Positions 41,823-50,174 of a stretch of 64,000 nucleotides of DNA are shown piece after piece. Position 1 is the first letter of the stretch; each line of letters starts with the position of its first letter. The notes beneath the pieces were generated by a model, which was not told where the DNA came from, ran no database searches, and saw nothing but the letters and a program-made list of their open reading frames with translations. The position numbers and the translations under genes were made by a program. The stretch covers positions 105,637 through 169,636 of the forward strand of contig DBTX01000072.1 in NCBI GenBank assembly GCA_002307275.1, written 5' to 3'. Origin of the DNA: Hungateiclostridiaceae bacterium UBA1305 (GTDB taxonomy: Bacteria > Bacillota > Clostridia > Acetivibrionales > DTU013).

Positions 41823-41920
41823 TTACTATGTCGTTTTTATCACTATATTTATAGAATATAATATTGTTTTATGAGATAATAGGAGTTAATAACGGATTAA
41901 TTCACAACGGAGGGTATCAA

Positions 41921-43120
41921 ATGAGCCTTACAGAGGATTATATAAAACAGGCTGATTATTGGAGCGCACATAATTACAAACCTCTTCCCATCGTTTTGGA
42001 GCGCGGTGAAGGTGTATGGGTTTATGATGTTGACGGCAAAAAGTATATGGATATGTTGTCTGCATATTCCTCCCTTAATCAGGGACACAGACACCCGCGT
42101 ATCATTAATGCATTGATAGAGCAGGCAGGTAGAATAACGATTACTTCAAGAGCGTTTCATAATAGTAAAATGGGTGAATTTATAGAGAAATTATGTAAAT
42201 TATCCGGCTTTGAAAAGGCTTTACCGATGAACACAGGTTCTGAGGCAGTGGAAACAGCTCTTAAAGCTGCTCGAAAATGGGCATATGTTAAGAAAGGGAT
42301 ACCGGAAAACGAAGGAGAAATCATCGTATGCAACAATAACTTCCATGGCCGTACAATTACAATAATCAGTTTTTCATCGGAAGAGCAGTATAAATCAGGG
42401 TTCGGACCCTATACACCGGGGTTCAAAATAATTGAGTATGGAAATGCAGAAGCTTTAAGGAAGGCTATTAACGATAAAACAATTGCTTTTTTGGTTGAGC
42501 CCATTCAGGGCGAGGGTGGTGTAATTGTACCTCCGGCAGGTTACCTTGCACAGATCAGAAAGATTACCCGGGAAAATAATGTGCTTCTTATCCTTGATGA
42601 AATCCAGACAGGCTTTGGAAGGACAGGGAAAATGTTTGCTTATGAGTATGAGGATGCAAAACCTGATATTCTCGTGCTGGGGAAAGCAATGGGCGGCGGA
42701 GTGTATCCTGTTTCGGCAGTATTGGCTGGTAATGAAGTAATGGATGTTTTCACACCAGGTGATCATGGCTCCACCTTCGGAGGGAACCCTCTGGCAGCGG
42801 CAGTGGCGATCGCATCCATGGATGTTTTAATCGATGAGAAATTGCCTCAAAGATCAATGGAGCTTGGAATTTATTTTATGCAATGCCTCAAAAATTTGAA
42901 TTTCAAATCAATAAGGGAAATAAGAGGGAAAGGCTTAATGATCGGGGTGGAAATAAAAAAGGAATTCGGTACTGCAAGAGTCTTTTGCGAAAGACTGATG
43001 TGTAAAGGCATTTTGTGTAAAGAAACACATGGCCAGACAATTCGGTTTTCACCGCCGCTAATTATTACAAAAGAGGAACTGGACTGGGCCTTAAAGCAAA
43101 TTGCAAGTGTATTGCAGTAA
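41921..43120 (+). CDS. rocD: Ornithine aminotransferase (ornithine-oxo-acid transaminase)
   Basis: The ATG at 41921 follows GGAGGG and gives 399 aa. The protein is a class III PLP aminotransferase with the ornithine-type start YKPLPIVLERGEGVWVYDVD, the NTGSEAVETALKAARKWAY block, NNFHGRTI, LILDEIQTGFGRTGKMF and the PLP lysine in LVLGKAMGGGVYPVSA near residue 252. It converts ornithine to glutamate semialdehyde. The motifs match RocD better than acetylornithine aminotransferase. It is separated from the upstream purL by palindromic repeats and is followed by glgA after 77 bases. Confidence 0.93.
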   Translation: MSLTEDYIKQADYWSAHNYKPLPIVLERGEGVWVYDVDGKKYMDMLSAYSSLNQGHRHPRIINALIEQAGRITITSRAFHNSKMGEFIEKLCKLSGFEKALPMNTGSEAVETALKAARKWAYVKKGIPENEGEIIVCNNNFHGRTITIISFSSEEQYKSGFGPYTPGFKIIEYGNAEALRKAINDKTIAFLVEPIQGEGGVIVPPAGYLAQIRKITRENNVLLILDEIQTGFGRTGKMFAYEYEDAKPDILVLGKAMGGGVYPVSAVLAGNEVMDVFTPGDHGSTFGGNPLAAAVAIASMDVLIDEKLPQRSMELGIYFMQCLKNLNFKSIREIRGKGLMIGVEIKKEFGTARVFCERLMCKGILCKETHGQTIRFSPPLIITKEELDWALKQIASVLQ

Positions 43121-43197
43121 ATATTAAGATGTTTCAGTAGTCTAATAGGATGGAATACTATAATGATTGTATAGCAATTGATTTCCGGAGGTTAAAT

Positions 43198-44709
43198 ATG
43201 AGTAATAAAAGCCTGAAAATATTGTTTGTTTCTGCAGAAGCGTCCCCCTTTGCAAAAACGGGCGGCCTGGCAGATGTGGCGGGATCGCTGCCGAAGGCGC
43301 TTATTGAACTGGGGCATGATGTTCGGGTGGTAATGCCGAAATACAAGTTAATTAAAGCAAACTTTGAGTATGTAACAGATTTCCCGGTAAAAATAGACAA
43401 TTTGGTAGAAACCTGCGTTATTAGAAAGACAGAACTGCCTTATACAATTAACAATAAAAAGAAAAAACAGATTTTTTATTTTACCGATAGCTTTAGATAT
43501 TTTGACAGGGACGGAATTTATGGTCATTCTGACGATGCGGACAGATTTATTTTCTTTTGCAAGGCTATTCTTGAAATGCTGCCGCTGATCAATTTCAAAC
43601 CTGATATCATTCATTGCAACGATTGGCATACCGGGCCATTATGCCTGCTTTTAAAGGAGCAATATTCCTTTATTGAATTCTATAGCAATATCTCCACGAT
43701 TTACACCATACACAATCTTGAATATCAGGGGAATTTTCCGAGCGACGTTGTAAGGCTTTTGAACCGCGGTTATGATGTATTCAATGCAGAGAAAGCGGAG
43801 TTCTATGGGATGTTCAGCTTTATGAAGACCGGTTTGGTTTATTCGGATATCATCAGCACTGTCAGTGCGGTATATGCAAGGGAAATACAAACACCACAAT
43901 GCGGTGAGCGGCTTGAAGGTCTTCTGGCAAAAAGAACAGGAGACTTGTACGGTATTTTGAACGGTATCAGCTACGAGGAATTCAACCCTGAAACTGATAA
44001 AACTATTGCCAGGAATTTCGGCGTAGAAAGTTTTGAAGATAAAAAAGAGAATAAATACGCATTGCAGAAGGAAGAAGGTCTGCCGGTATCGGATGTGCCA
44101 GTTATCGGTCTGATTTCAAGGCTTTCGGGACAAAAAGGTCTCAATCTGATTATTGAAAAAATTGACGATATACTGAGAAAAGATTTGCAGTTTGTTCTTT
44201 TAGGAGCGGGTGACGATTATTATCAGGATCAGTTCAGGAGAATTGCCGCGCAGTATCCGGGTAAAATAGCTATTCATATCGGCTTTAACGCGCATCTGGC
44301 CCAGCAGATATATGCAGGCTGCGATATGTTCCTCATGCCTTCCCGGTTTGAACCCTGTGGGTTGGGACAAATCATCAGTCTCAGATATGGCACGATTCCT
44401 GTTGTGAGAGCCACCGGAGGCCTTGCAGAAACTATAACCGACTATGATTTGGATCCCGGTAAAGGCAATGGTTTCTCCTTCAATAATTTTTCTTCAGATG
44501 AAATGCTTGATGCCATTGAAAGAGCACTTCAGGTTTATAGCGATAAGCCTGACGAATGGAATGAACTGATCGTCAGAGCGCTTAAGACAGACTTTTCATG
44601 GAATGTATCCGCTAAAAAATATGAAGAACTCTATTATCACGCAGCAAGGATGCATGGGCGAGCAGTTGACGCGATCAACGACCAGCCTAAGAAGAGGATC
44701 GCCGAATGA
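43198..44709 (+). CDS. glgA: Glycogen synthase (ADP-glucose type, GT5)
   Basis: The start at 43198 follows CCGGAGG and gives 503 aa. GT5 hallmarks are the N-terminal VSAEASPFAKTGGLADV with the ADP-glucose-binding KTGGL, the HDWHTGPL-like NDWHTGPLCLLL, and the C-terminal RFEPCGLGQIISLRYGTIPV, which holds the catalytic Glu region. It adds glucose from ADP-glucose to alpha-1,4-glucan. The end of the protein, MHGRAVDAINDQPKKR, is encoded by a copy of the GGATGCAT structured repeat and is probably an acquired tail. The stop overlaps the nth start (ATGA). Confidence 0.95.
   Translation: MSNKSLKILFVSAEASPFAKTGGLADVAGSLPKALIELGHDVRVVMPKYKLIKANFEYVTDFPVKIDNLVETCVIRKTELPYTINNKKKKQIFYFTDSFRYFDRDGIYGHSDDADRFIFFCKAILEMLPLINFKPDIIHCNDWHTGPLCLLLKEQYSFIEFYSNISTIYTIHNLEYQGNFPSDVVRLLNRGYDVFNAEKAEFYGMFSFMKTGLVYSDIISTVSAVYAREIQTPQCGERLEGLLAKRTGDLYGILNGISYEEFNPETDKTIARNFGVESFEDKKENKYALQKEEGLPVSDVPVIGLISRLSGQKGLNLIIEKIDDILRKDLQFVLLGAGDDYYQDQFRRIAAQYPGKIAIHIGFNAHLAQQIYAGCDMFLMPSRFEPCGLGQIISLRYGTIPVVRATGGLAETITDYDLDPGKGNGFSFNNFSSDEMLDAIERALQVYSDKPDEWNELIVRALKTDFSWNVSAKKYEELYYHAARMHGRAVDAINDQPKKRIAE
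44648..44688 (+). repeat. Structured repeat element GGATGCAT, copy 2 (inside glgA)
   Basis: GGATGCATGGGCGAGCAG, then TTGA CGCGA TCAA, then CGACCAGCCT. It forms the coding 3' end of glgA, ending 21 bases before its stop. Confidence 0.8.
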
Positions 44710-45344
44710 CGCTAAAACAAAGGGTTCTTAAGATTATCGAGCAATTTGACAGAATGTATCCGGAGGCAGACTGTTCTCTTGAGTATCGCGATCCGCTGCA
44801 ATTGATGATCGCAACACAGCTCGCCGCACAGTGTACGGATGCACGTGTAAATATTGTCACAAAGGATCTTTTTCAAAAATACAGGACCGTTGAGGATTTT
44901 GCAAATGCCGATCTGGAAGAATTTGAGCAGGATATTAAATCGACGGGCTTTTATCATAACAAAGCACGCAACATCATTGCTGCCTGTCAAATGCTTATCA
45001 GCGATTTTGCGGGGAATGTACCCTCAAATATGGAAGATTTGCTGAAGCTGCCCGGCGTGGGCAGAAAGACGGCGAACCTTGTTCTGAATGACTGCTTCGG
45101 GGTGCCGGGCATTGTGGTGGATACGCATGCAAAACGATTATCCAACAGGATCGGTCTGACCGATAAAGAAGATCCCGAGAAAATAGAATATGATCTGATG
45201 AAAATAATTCCTGTTGAAAGCTGGGGACGGTTCTGCCACCAGCTTGTCCTGCATGGAAGAGCAATTTGTAATGCGAGAAAACCTGCTTGTGGAGAATGTG
45301 ATATAAAATCTTTCTGTAAATATGGTCAAAAAAGTAATATCTAA
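44706..45344 (+). CDS. nth: Endonuclease III (DNA glycosylase/AP lyase)
   Basis: This 212-aa base-excision-repair enzyme removes oxidised pyrimidines. The helix-hairpin-helix with the catalytic lysine is LPGVGRKTANLVLND, the catalytic aspartate is in VVDTHAKRLSNR, and the C-terminal [4Fe-4S] loop is exact: C-x6-C-x2-C-x5-C in CNARKPACGECDIKSFC. The length is typical. It is translationally coupled to glgA by a 4-base ATGA overlap, an arrangement with no obvious functional logic. Confidence 0.97.
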   Translation: MTLKQRVLKIIEQFDRMYPEADCSLEYRDPLQLMIATQLAAQCTDARVNIVTKDLFQKYRTVEDFANADLEEFEQDIKSTGFYHNKARNIIAACQMLISDFAGNVPSNMEDLLKLPGVGRKTANLVLNDCFGVPGIVVDTHAKRLSNRIGLTDKEDPEKIEYDLMKIIPVESWGRFCHQLVLHGRAICNARKPACGECDIKSFCKYGQKSNI

Positions 45345-45416
45345 GAAGGATTTTAGTGTTTGTTGTCGAATTTATACAAATTGGAATCATTGTAGATATA
45401 AGGGAGCTGTGAGGTT

Positions 45417-47651
45417 ATGCACTCTGATAAGGGCAAAGCGCACAGAACGGATGAACGCGTTAATAACATGAAAGAAGCAGTTGGAAAGAAAAAGGACTCT
45501 TCGGTTAAAAAAGGCAGGATCATCAAACTTTCAGAAAACGAACCGTCTCCTGCGGATAAACCAGTAGAAGGAAAACTGGCAGATGGTATTTTACCTGAGA
45601 ACATTGTATTTGCTCTTGATATAGGTACACGAACCGTTGTCGGGGTCGTTGGCGTCCAGGAAGATCATTTCTTCAGGATCATAGCTACTGAGGTTATCGA
45701 GCATAAGAACAGGGCAATGATGGATGGGCAGATCCATGATATAGAACAGGTAGCAGAAACCGCAGCTGGAGTTAAGGGCAAGCTTGAATCAAGATTGGGC
45801 GTAAAGCTGAAAAAAGTTGCAATTGCAGCAGCTGGCAGGGTGCTAAAGACCTGTCAGGTAAAAGTGGAAAAAAATCTTGAGCAGGGCAGGGAAATTGACT
45901 CCGAATTCGTAAGCAGCCTTGAGATCGAAGGTATTCAGCGTGCACAGATGATATTGGACGAGGAGACTGCTGCTGAAGACAAGACCCAGTTCTACTGTGT
46001 TGGGTACAGTGTGATCAATTATTATCTGAATGGATATGTCATATCCAAACTTACAGGCCATAAGGGGAAAAATGTCGGAGCAGATGTTCTTGCAACATTT
46101 CTGCCGCTGATTGTAGTCGACAGCCTTTACACAGTTATGAGCAAAATTGGACTTGAAGTGTCAAGCCTGACATTGGAGCCCATTGCAGCCATCAATGTGA
46201 CGATCCCGGCCGATCTCAGACTGCTGAATCTGGCACTTGTTGATATTGGAGCCGGTACATCGGATATTGCGCTTACGAAAGACGGCAGTGTCATTGCTTA
46301 TGCAATGGTACCGTTCGCGGGGGACGAAATCACAGAAAAAATATCGCAGCATTATCTTGTTGATTTTAATACGGGTGAAAAAATAAAAATAGCATTATCA
46401 TCAAATAAAGATAAGATCACATTTACAGATATTTTAAAAATAAAGCATTCAGTAAGCCCCGCAGAAGTTCTGAAAGCGATTGAGGGTACACTGCAGCTCC
46501 TGTCAACGACAATATCTCAGAAAATCATGGAATATAACCACAAGGCGCCCAATGCCATTTTCCTTGTCGGCGGAGGATGCCGCGTGCCTGAACTGTCTGA
46601 AATGATTGCACACCAGATGGAACTCCCTGCTGACAGAGTGGTAGTGAGGGGAAGGGATGTCATTCGGGATATCAAATTCAGTGACAAAAAGCTATATGGC
46701 CCTGAATCCATTACACCTTATGGAATCGCTGTTACTGCACAGATGTGCAGTGGTAAGGATTTTTTGACTGTTACCGTAAATGACAAAAAAATAAAGCTTT
46801 TCAATTCCAAGAAGCTTACGGTTGCTGACGCGCTGATTTTGTCCGGCTTTGATGCAAGCCAGCTGATCGGGCGAACCGGAAAAGGTATTTGTTATCATCT
46901 GAATGGGGAGAGGAAGCAGACAAGAGGTCAATATGGCGTAGCAGCTGAGATCTATGTGAACGGAAAACCCGGCAGTATCGATACTGCGATAGCTTATGGC
47001 GATAATTTAAAAGTGATACCTGCTCAGGACGGAAGGGATACGCTGCTCAGAGCATACGAACTGGCTCCGGCAGGCTACAGCACAGGTACTGTAAAACTAA
47101 ACGGGAACCCTGTTGATATCAGTACTGTAATTTCAGTAAATGGAAGACATGTTTCAAAGGATACGAAAATAAACGATGGCGATGATGTGCGGATTTCGCA
47201 GATAATGACTCTTAAGGACCTGCTGGAGGCAGGCGGGTATGACAGGACCACCTGTGATTTATCTGTAAATAAATCAACCAATTGTGACATGAACTATCCT
47301 TTGAATAATGGCGATGATATCATATGCGCTGAAAAAATTGAAGATCAACAGGCTGGAAAACAAGCCGTTTCAGAGATAACTCCTGATGAATTGATTCCGG
47401 AAGTCGAACTGATACAAAACGTTTCCGATACAAATCAGCAAAAAAATGGAACGCAGGTTATTGTAAATGGTCGTAATATACTATTGAAGGATAGCAAGTC
47501 TCAATACATTTTCGTCGATATTTTCAATTATATCGATTTTGATCTGACAAAGCCGAAAGGAACAATCGTACTCAGTCTGAACGGCCGACAGGCAGCATTT
47601 ACGGATATCATAAAATCGGGAGATGTCATTGGAATCTACTGGAAGGGTTAA
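45417..47651 (+). CDS. FtsA-like actin-fold protein with long C-terminal extension
   Basis: The 744-aa protein has an N-terminal basic tail (about 50 residues), then an FtsA/PilM-like ATPase: phosphate 1 FALDIGTRTVVGVVG, the SHS2/1C-type segment near residues 130-210, phosphate 2 LVDIGAGTSDIAL near 277 and adenosine motif IFLVGGGCRVPELSEM near 383. FtsA is usually about 420 aa; here about 290 extra residues follow. They look like repeated small beta-grasp/ThiS-like units (TVTVNDKKIKLFNSKKLTVA; VKLNGNPVDISTVISVNGRH; VIVNGRNILLKDSKSQYIF). No FtsZ-binding amphipathic C-terminal helix is seen. A cell-division or envelope role is inferred from the ATPase only. Confidence 0.85.
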   Translation: MHSDKGKAHRTDERVNNMKEAVGKKKDSSVKKGRIIKLSENEPSPADKPVEGKLADGILPENIVFALDIGTRTVVGVVGVQEDHFFRIIATEVIEHKNRAMMDGQIHDIEQVAETAAGVKGKLESRLGVKLKKVAIAAAGRVLKTCQVKVEKNLEQGREIDSEFVSSLEIEGIQRAQMILDEETAAEDKTQFYCVGYSVINYYLNGYVISKLTGHKGKNVGADVLATFLPLIVVDSLYTVMSKIGLEVSSLTLEPIAAINVTIPADLRLLNLALVDIGAGTSDIALTKDGSVIAYAMVPFAGDEITEKISQHYLVDFNTGEKIKIALSSNKDKITFTDILKIKHSVSPAEVLKAIEGTLQLLSTTISQKIMEYNHKAPNAIFLVGGGCRVPELSEMIAHQMELPADRVVVRGRDVIRDIKFSDKKLYGPESITPYGIAVTAQMCSGKDFLTVTVNDKKIKLFNSKKLTVADALILSGFDASQLIGRTGKGICYHLNGERKQTRGQYGVAAEIYVNGKPGSIDTAIAYGDNLKVIPAQDGRDTLLRAYELAPAGYSTGTVKLNGNPVDISTVISVNGRHVSKDTKINDGDDVRISQIMTLKDLLEAGGYDRTTCDLSVNKSTNCDMNYPLNNGDDIICAEKIEDQQAGKQAVSEITPDELIPEVELIQNVSDTNQQKNGTQVIVNGRNILLKDSKSQYIFVDIFNYIDFDLTKPKGTIVLSLNGRQAAFTDIIKSGDVIGIYWKG

Positions 47652-47678
47652 GACACTTGCTCACCTGGCATAATATGT

Positions 47679-49451
47679 TTGAATAAGTATTACATAAGAT
47701 ATTTGGGGGCGAAGGATTTGAAAACTGCCAAAGATATGATTTATGGCAAATACAGAAGATATGAGAAGATATATATAAATATAACATGGGCGTATCTCAT
47801 TCTTGCTTCGCTTATTTATTTTATAAAAAACATATTTTATATCAAACCTTCATTAATAACCGATTCCGGACATAATACTGCCTTATTCCTGAGTATTGGT
47901 ATATGCACCGCTTGTTTTGCAGGTAATTTCTTTAAGAAATATCTTTTCAATTCTGGAATACTTGAAAATAAAACCGTTTTTTTCGTTGAAAAGATACTTA
48001 CTCTTTTTGCGATATCCCTGATACTCATTTACACAAATATAGGCACATGGCTGTTTTCAATCCTCCTGATTCCGATCATGATCACTTGTCTCATCAGGGG
48101 ATTGAATCTTGGACTTTTACTTTTGATAAGTTCTTTTGGAATGCATACATCACTTTTCCTGTTGAGAAATTTGACCGAATACGCGAATGGAAGAATTCAA
48201 CTTTCATCAATATATGATCAATTTTTCTCTTACTCAATCTATTATATAATATTTCTATTTTTTGTCATTCTCTTCGGTTTATTGTATAAAGAGGGTATTG
48301 AGCATGATTTTGAAGATAAGAAACTGATGGAACAATTGGAGGAGAAATATCAGCAGCTTGAGGCTGCACAGGACGAAATAAAAGTACAGTATGAAGAATT
48401 AATGTTAACGAATAACAAGCTGGAGCAATCGAATAAAAAGCTTTCAGACAGTATAGGCGAGTTCTATACACTTCAGCAGATCAGCCAGGCGATAAGCTCT
48501 ATTTTGGATGTTAAGGAACTGCTCAAGCATCTTAATGACATTATAATAGGTGTTATGGGTGTCAGTTATTCCACAATCATCCTGTACGATGAGAAAACAA
48601 ACCGGTTGAAAGTCCATACTACAAATATAAGCAATCCAAATGACATGGTAACCATGAAAGATAACATCAACAACGGTGTACTTCTTAATGCGCTCAACAA
48701 CGGTGAAAATATCATGGAGAATTATGTTGACCCTGTCCAGTACATTTTCACATTAGGAAGAGATATCAATTCACTGATATGCCTGCCTTTAAATACAAAG
48801 ACCAGGAAATTCGGCCTTGTATTGGTCGAACATACTTACAGCAATGCCTTTGATGAGGATAATCTGAGGTTGCTGAACATTATTTCCAAACAGGTAGGTA
48901 TCGTCATGGAGAATGCGGAATTATACAATAAGATGACCGAACTGGCCAGGAAAGATGGACTTACGGGAATATTCAACCGGCAATACTTCCAGGATAGGCT
49001 GGAGGTTGAATTTGACAACGCCAGGCGTGAAAATTATTCTCTGTCCCTTGCAATATTCGATATTGATCACTTTAAAAAATTCAATGATACATATGGTCAC
49101 CTGTTTGGCGACAAAGTACTGATATCCATTGTGGAAACTGTTTCTTCGACTCTGCGTAAAAACGATATCATCGCACGTTTCGGAGGAGAGGAGTTTATCA
49201 TCCTGTTCCCAAGGACTGGTTTGCATGAGGCTTATGACAAGGTAGAAGCACTGAGAGAACGTGTATCACAACATGTGATAAAGGATAACCTTATTACTGC
49301 ATCCGTTACCGTCAGCTTTGGGGTATCCTCATTTGATGAATGCACGCTTACTGAAAGCGATCTTGTAAAAACCGCCGACGATGCCTTGTATATAGCGAAA
49401 GAAGAAGGCAGGAACTGTGTGAGAATGTCAAAAGTTCTAAGTGGTCATTAA
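47679..49451 (+). CDS. Diguanylate cyclase with membrane, coiled-coil and GAF domains
   Basis: The longest frame starts at TTG 47679 (590 aa), but no strong ribosome binding site precedes it. A TTG near 47719 (after GGGGGCGAAGG) or the ATG at 47736 are alternatives. Residues about 30-200 hold five or six membrane segments, followed by a coiled coil (LEEKYQQLEAAQDEIKVQYE), a GAF-like domain (about 265-410) and a GGDEF domain. The active site is RFGGEEFIILFPR, and an RxxD inhibitory site (RKND) lies exactly five residues before GGEEF, so product feedback is expected. It makes c-di-GMP. Receptors in this window may be the PilZ and ComFB proteins. Confidence 0.93.
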   Translation: MNKYYIRYLGAKDLKTAKDMIYGKYRRYEKIYINITWAYLILASLIYFIKNIFYIKPSLITDSGHNTALFLSIGICTACFAGNFFKKYLFNSGILENKTVFFVEKILTLFAISLILIYTNIGTWLFSILLIPIMITCLIRGLNLGLLLLISSFGMHTSLFLLRNLTEYANGRIQLSSIYDQFFSYSIYYIIFLFFVILFGLLYKEGIEHDFEDKKLMEQLEEKYQQLEAAQDEIKVQYEELMLTNNKLEQSNKKLSDSIGEFYTLQQISQAISSILDVKELLKHLNDIIIGVMGVSYSTIILYDEKTNRLKVHTTNISNPNDMVTMKDNINNGVLLNALNNGENIMENYVDPVQYIFTLGRDINSLICLPLNTKTRKFGLVLVEHTYSNAFDEDNLRLLNIISKQVGIVMENAELYNKMTELARKDGLTGIFNRQYFQDRLEVEFDNARRENYSLSLAIFDIDHFKKFNDTYGHLFGDKVLISIVETVSSTLRKNDIIARFGGEEFIILFPRTGLHEAYDKVEALRERVSQHVIKDNLITASVTVSFGVSSFDECTLTESDLVKTADDALYIAKEEGRNCVRMSKVLSGH

Positions 49452-49545
49452 ATAATCTTTATATTGCTGGTTTTGGTCCATGCACCAAATAGAAAAACGA
49501 TAATATAGTGATACTAACAAACCTTTTTTTAGGGGGAGTCCATTG

Positions 49546-49617
49546 ATGAGAATTATGGTATTAAAAATGCCGAGGCTTTTTGGCAGCTTAATTAAAAAGG
49601 TATTGCGAATGAGCTGA
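49546..49617 (+). CDS. spoVM: Stage V sporulation protein M (23-aa amphipathic peptide)
   Basis: A strong AGGGGGAG lies 8 bases before an ATG that opens MRIMVLKMPRLFGSLIKKVL followed by RMS and a stop. Size, the early (K/R)...PR/K.(F/L)(L/F)G pattern and amphipathic basic helix fit SpoVM, which marks the curved forespore membrane and recruits SpoIVA for coat assembly. In Bacillus subtilis spoVM lies beside rpmB and near recG, exactly as here. The gene is too short for most gene finders, so context carries much of the call. Confidence 0.82.
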   Translation: MRIMVLKMPRLFGSLIKKVLRMS

Positions 49618-49632
49618 AATGTACTGCAAAAC

Positions 49633-49680
49633 CAAGGCAACATAAAAAAAGCGTTCCAACGCCTTTTTTATGTCGCCTTG
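49633..49680. terminator. Bidirectional terminator between spoVM and rpmB
   Basis: CAAGGC, ACATAAAAAA and GCGTT in the left arm pair with AACGC, TTTTTTATGT and GCCTTG in the right arm, giving a hairpin of about 22 bp with A- and T-runs. It serves spoVM on one strand and rpmB on the other. A further inverted repeat (CTGATATTTCT...AGAAATATCAG, about 49736-49761) lies just after rpmB. Confidence 0.85.
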
Positions 49681-49797
49681 ATATCGGCTGCGACGCAATC
49701 GCAGCTGTATTTTTTCATGCTTATCTTTCAGATCACTGATATTTCTTAATAGAAATATCAGTTACATGGTAGATTTACAGCATTGCTAAATCAGGTT

Positions 49798-49986
49798 TTA
49801 AATCGCTCTTGTTACCTTATTTGAACGCAGGCACCTGGAACAAACGTTAACGGATTTCGGAGTGCCGCCTTCGATTACTCTGATTTTCTTTACATTGGGC
49901 TTCCAGAACCTGTTGGTCCTTCTGACCGAGTGGCTAACATTGTTGCCATACACGGTATCCTTGCTGCAAATATCGCATTTTGCCAT
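49798..49986 (-). CDS. rpmB: 50S ribosomal protein L28 (zinc-binding form)
   Basis: This is a 62-aa protein with start MAKCDICSKDTVYGNNVSHS and end VCSRCLRSNKVTRAI. Two CxxC pairs (residues 4/7 and near 48/51) mark the zinc-ribbon C+ version of L28. The motif SHSVRRTNRFWKPN is diagnostic. It is transcribed opposite to spoVM and recG. GGAGG precedes the start on the minus strand. Confidence 0.98.
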   Translation of the reverse strand: MAKCDICSKDTVYGNNVSHSVRRTNRFWKPNVKKIRVIEGGTPKSVNVCSRCLRSNKVTRAI

Positions 49987-50174
49987 CTATATCACACCTC
50001 CTTCAAACTGGAGCTACTATCCCACAAAGCATAACTATTTTAACACATTAACGCCAAAATTCGCAAGGATTTTTTAAAATTATGTTTTAACATTATAAAT
50101 AAATAAGTATGGTAAAGAAAGGTACTATATATTAAAATTAAAAGGAATGTCAATGATATGGGAGAATTAGTACA

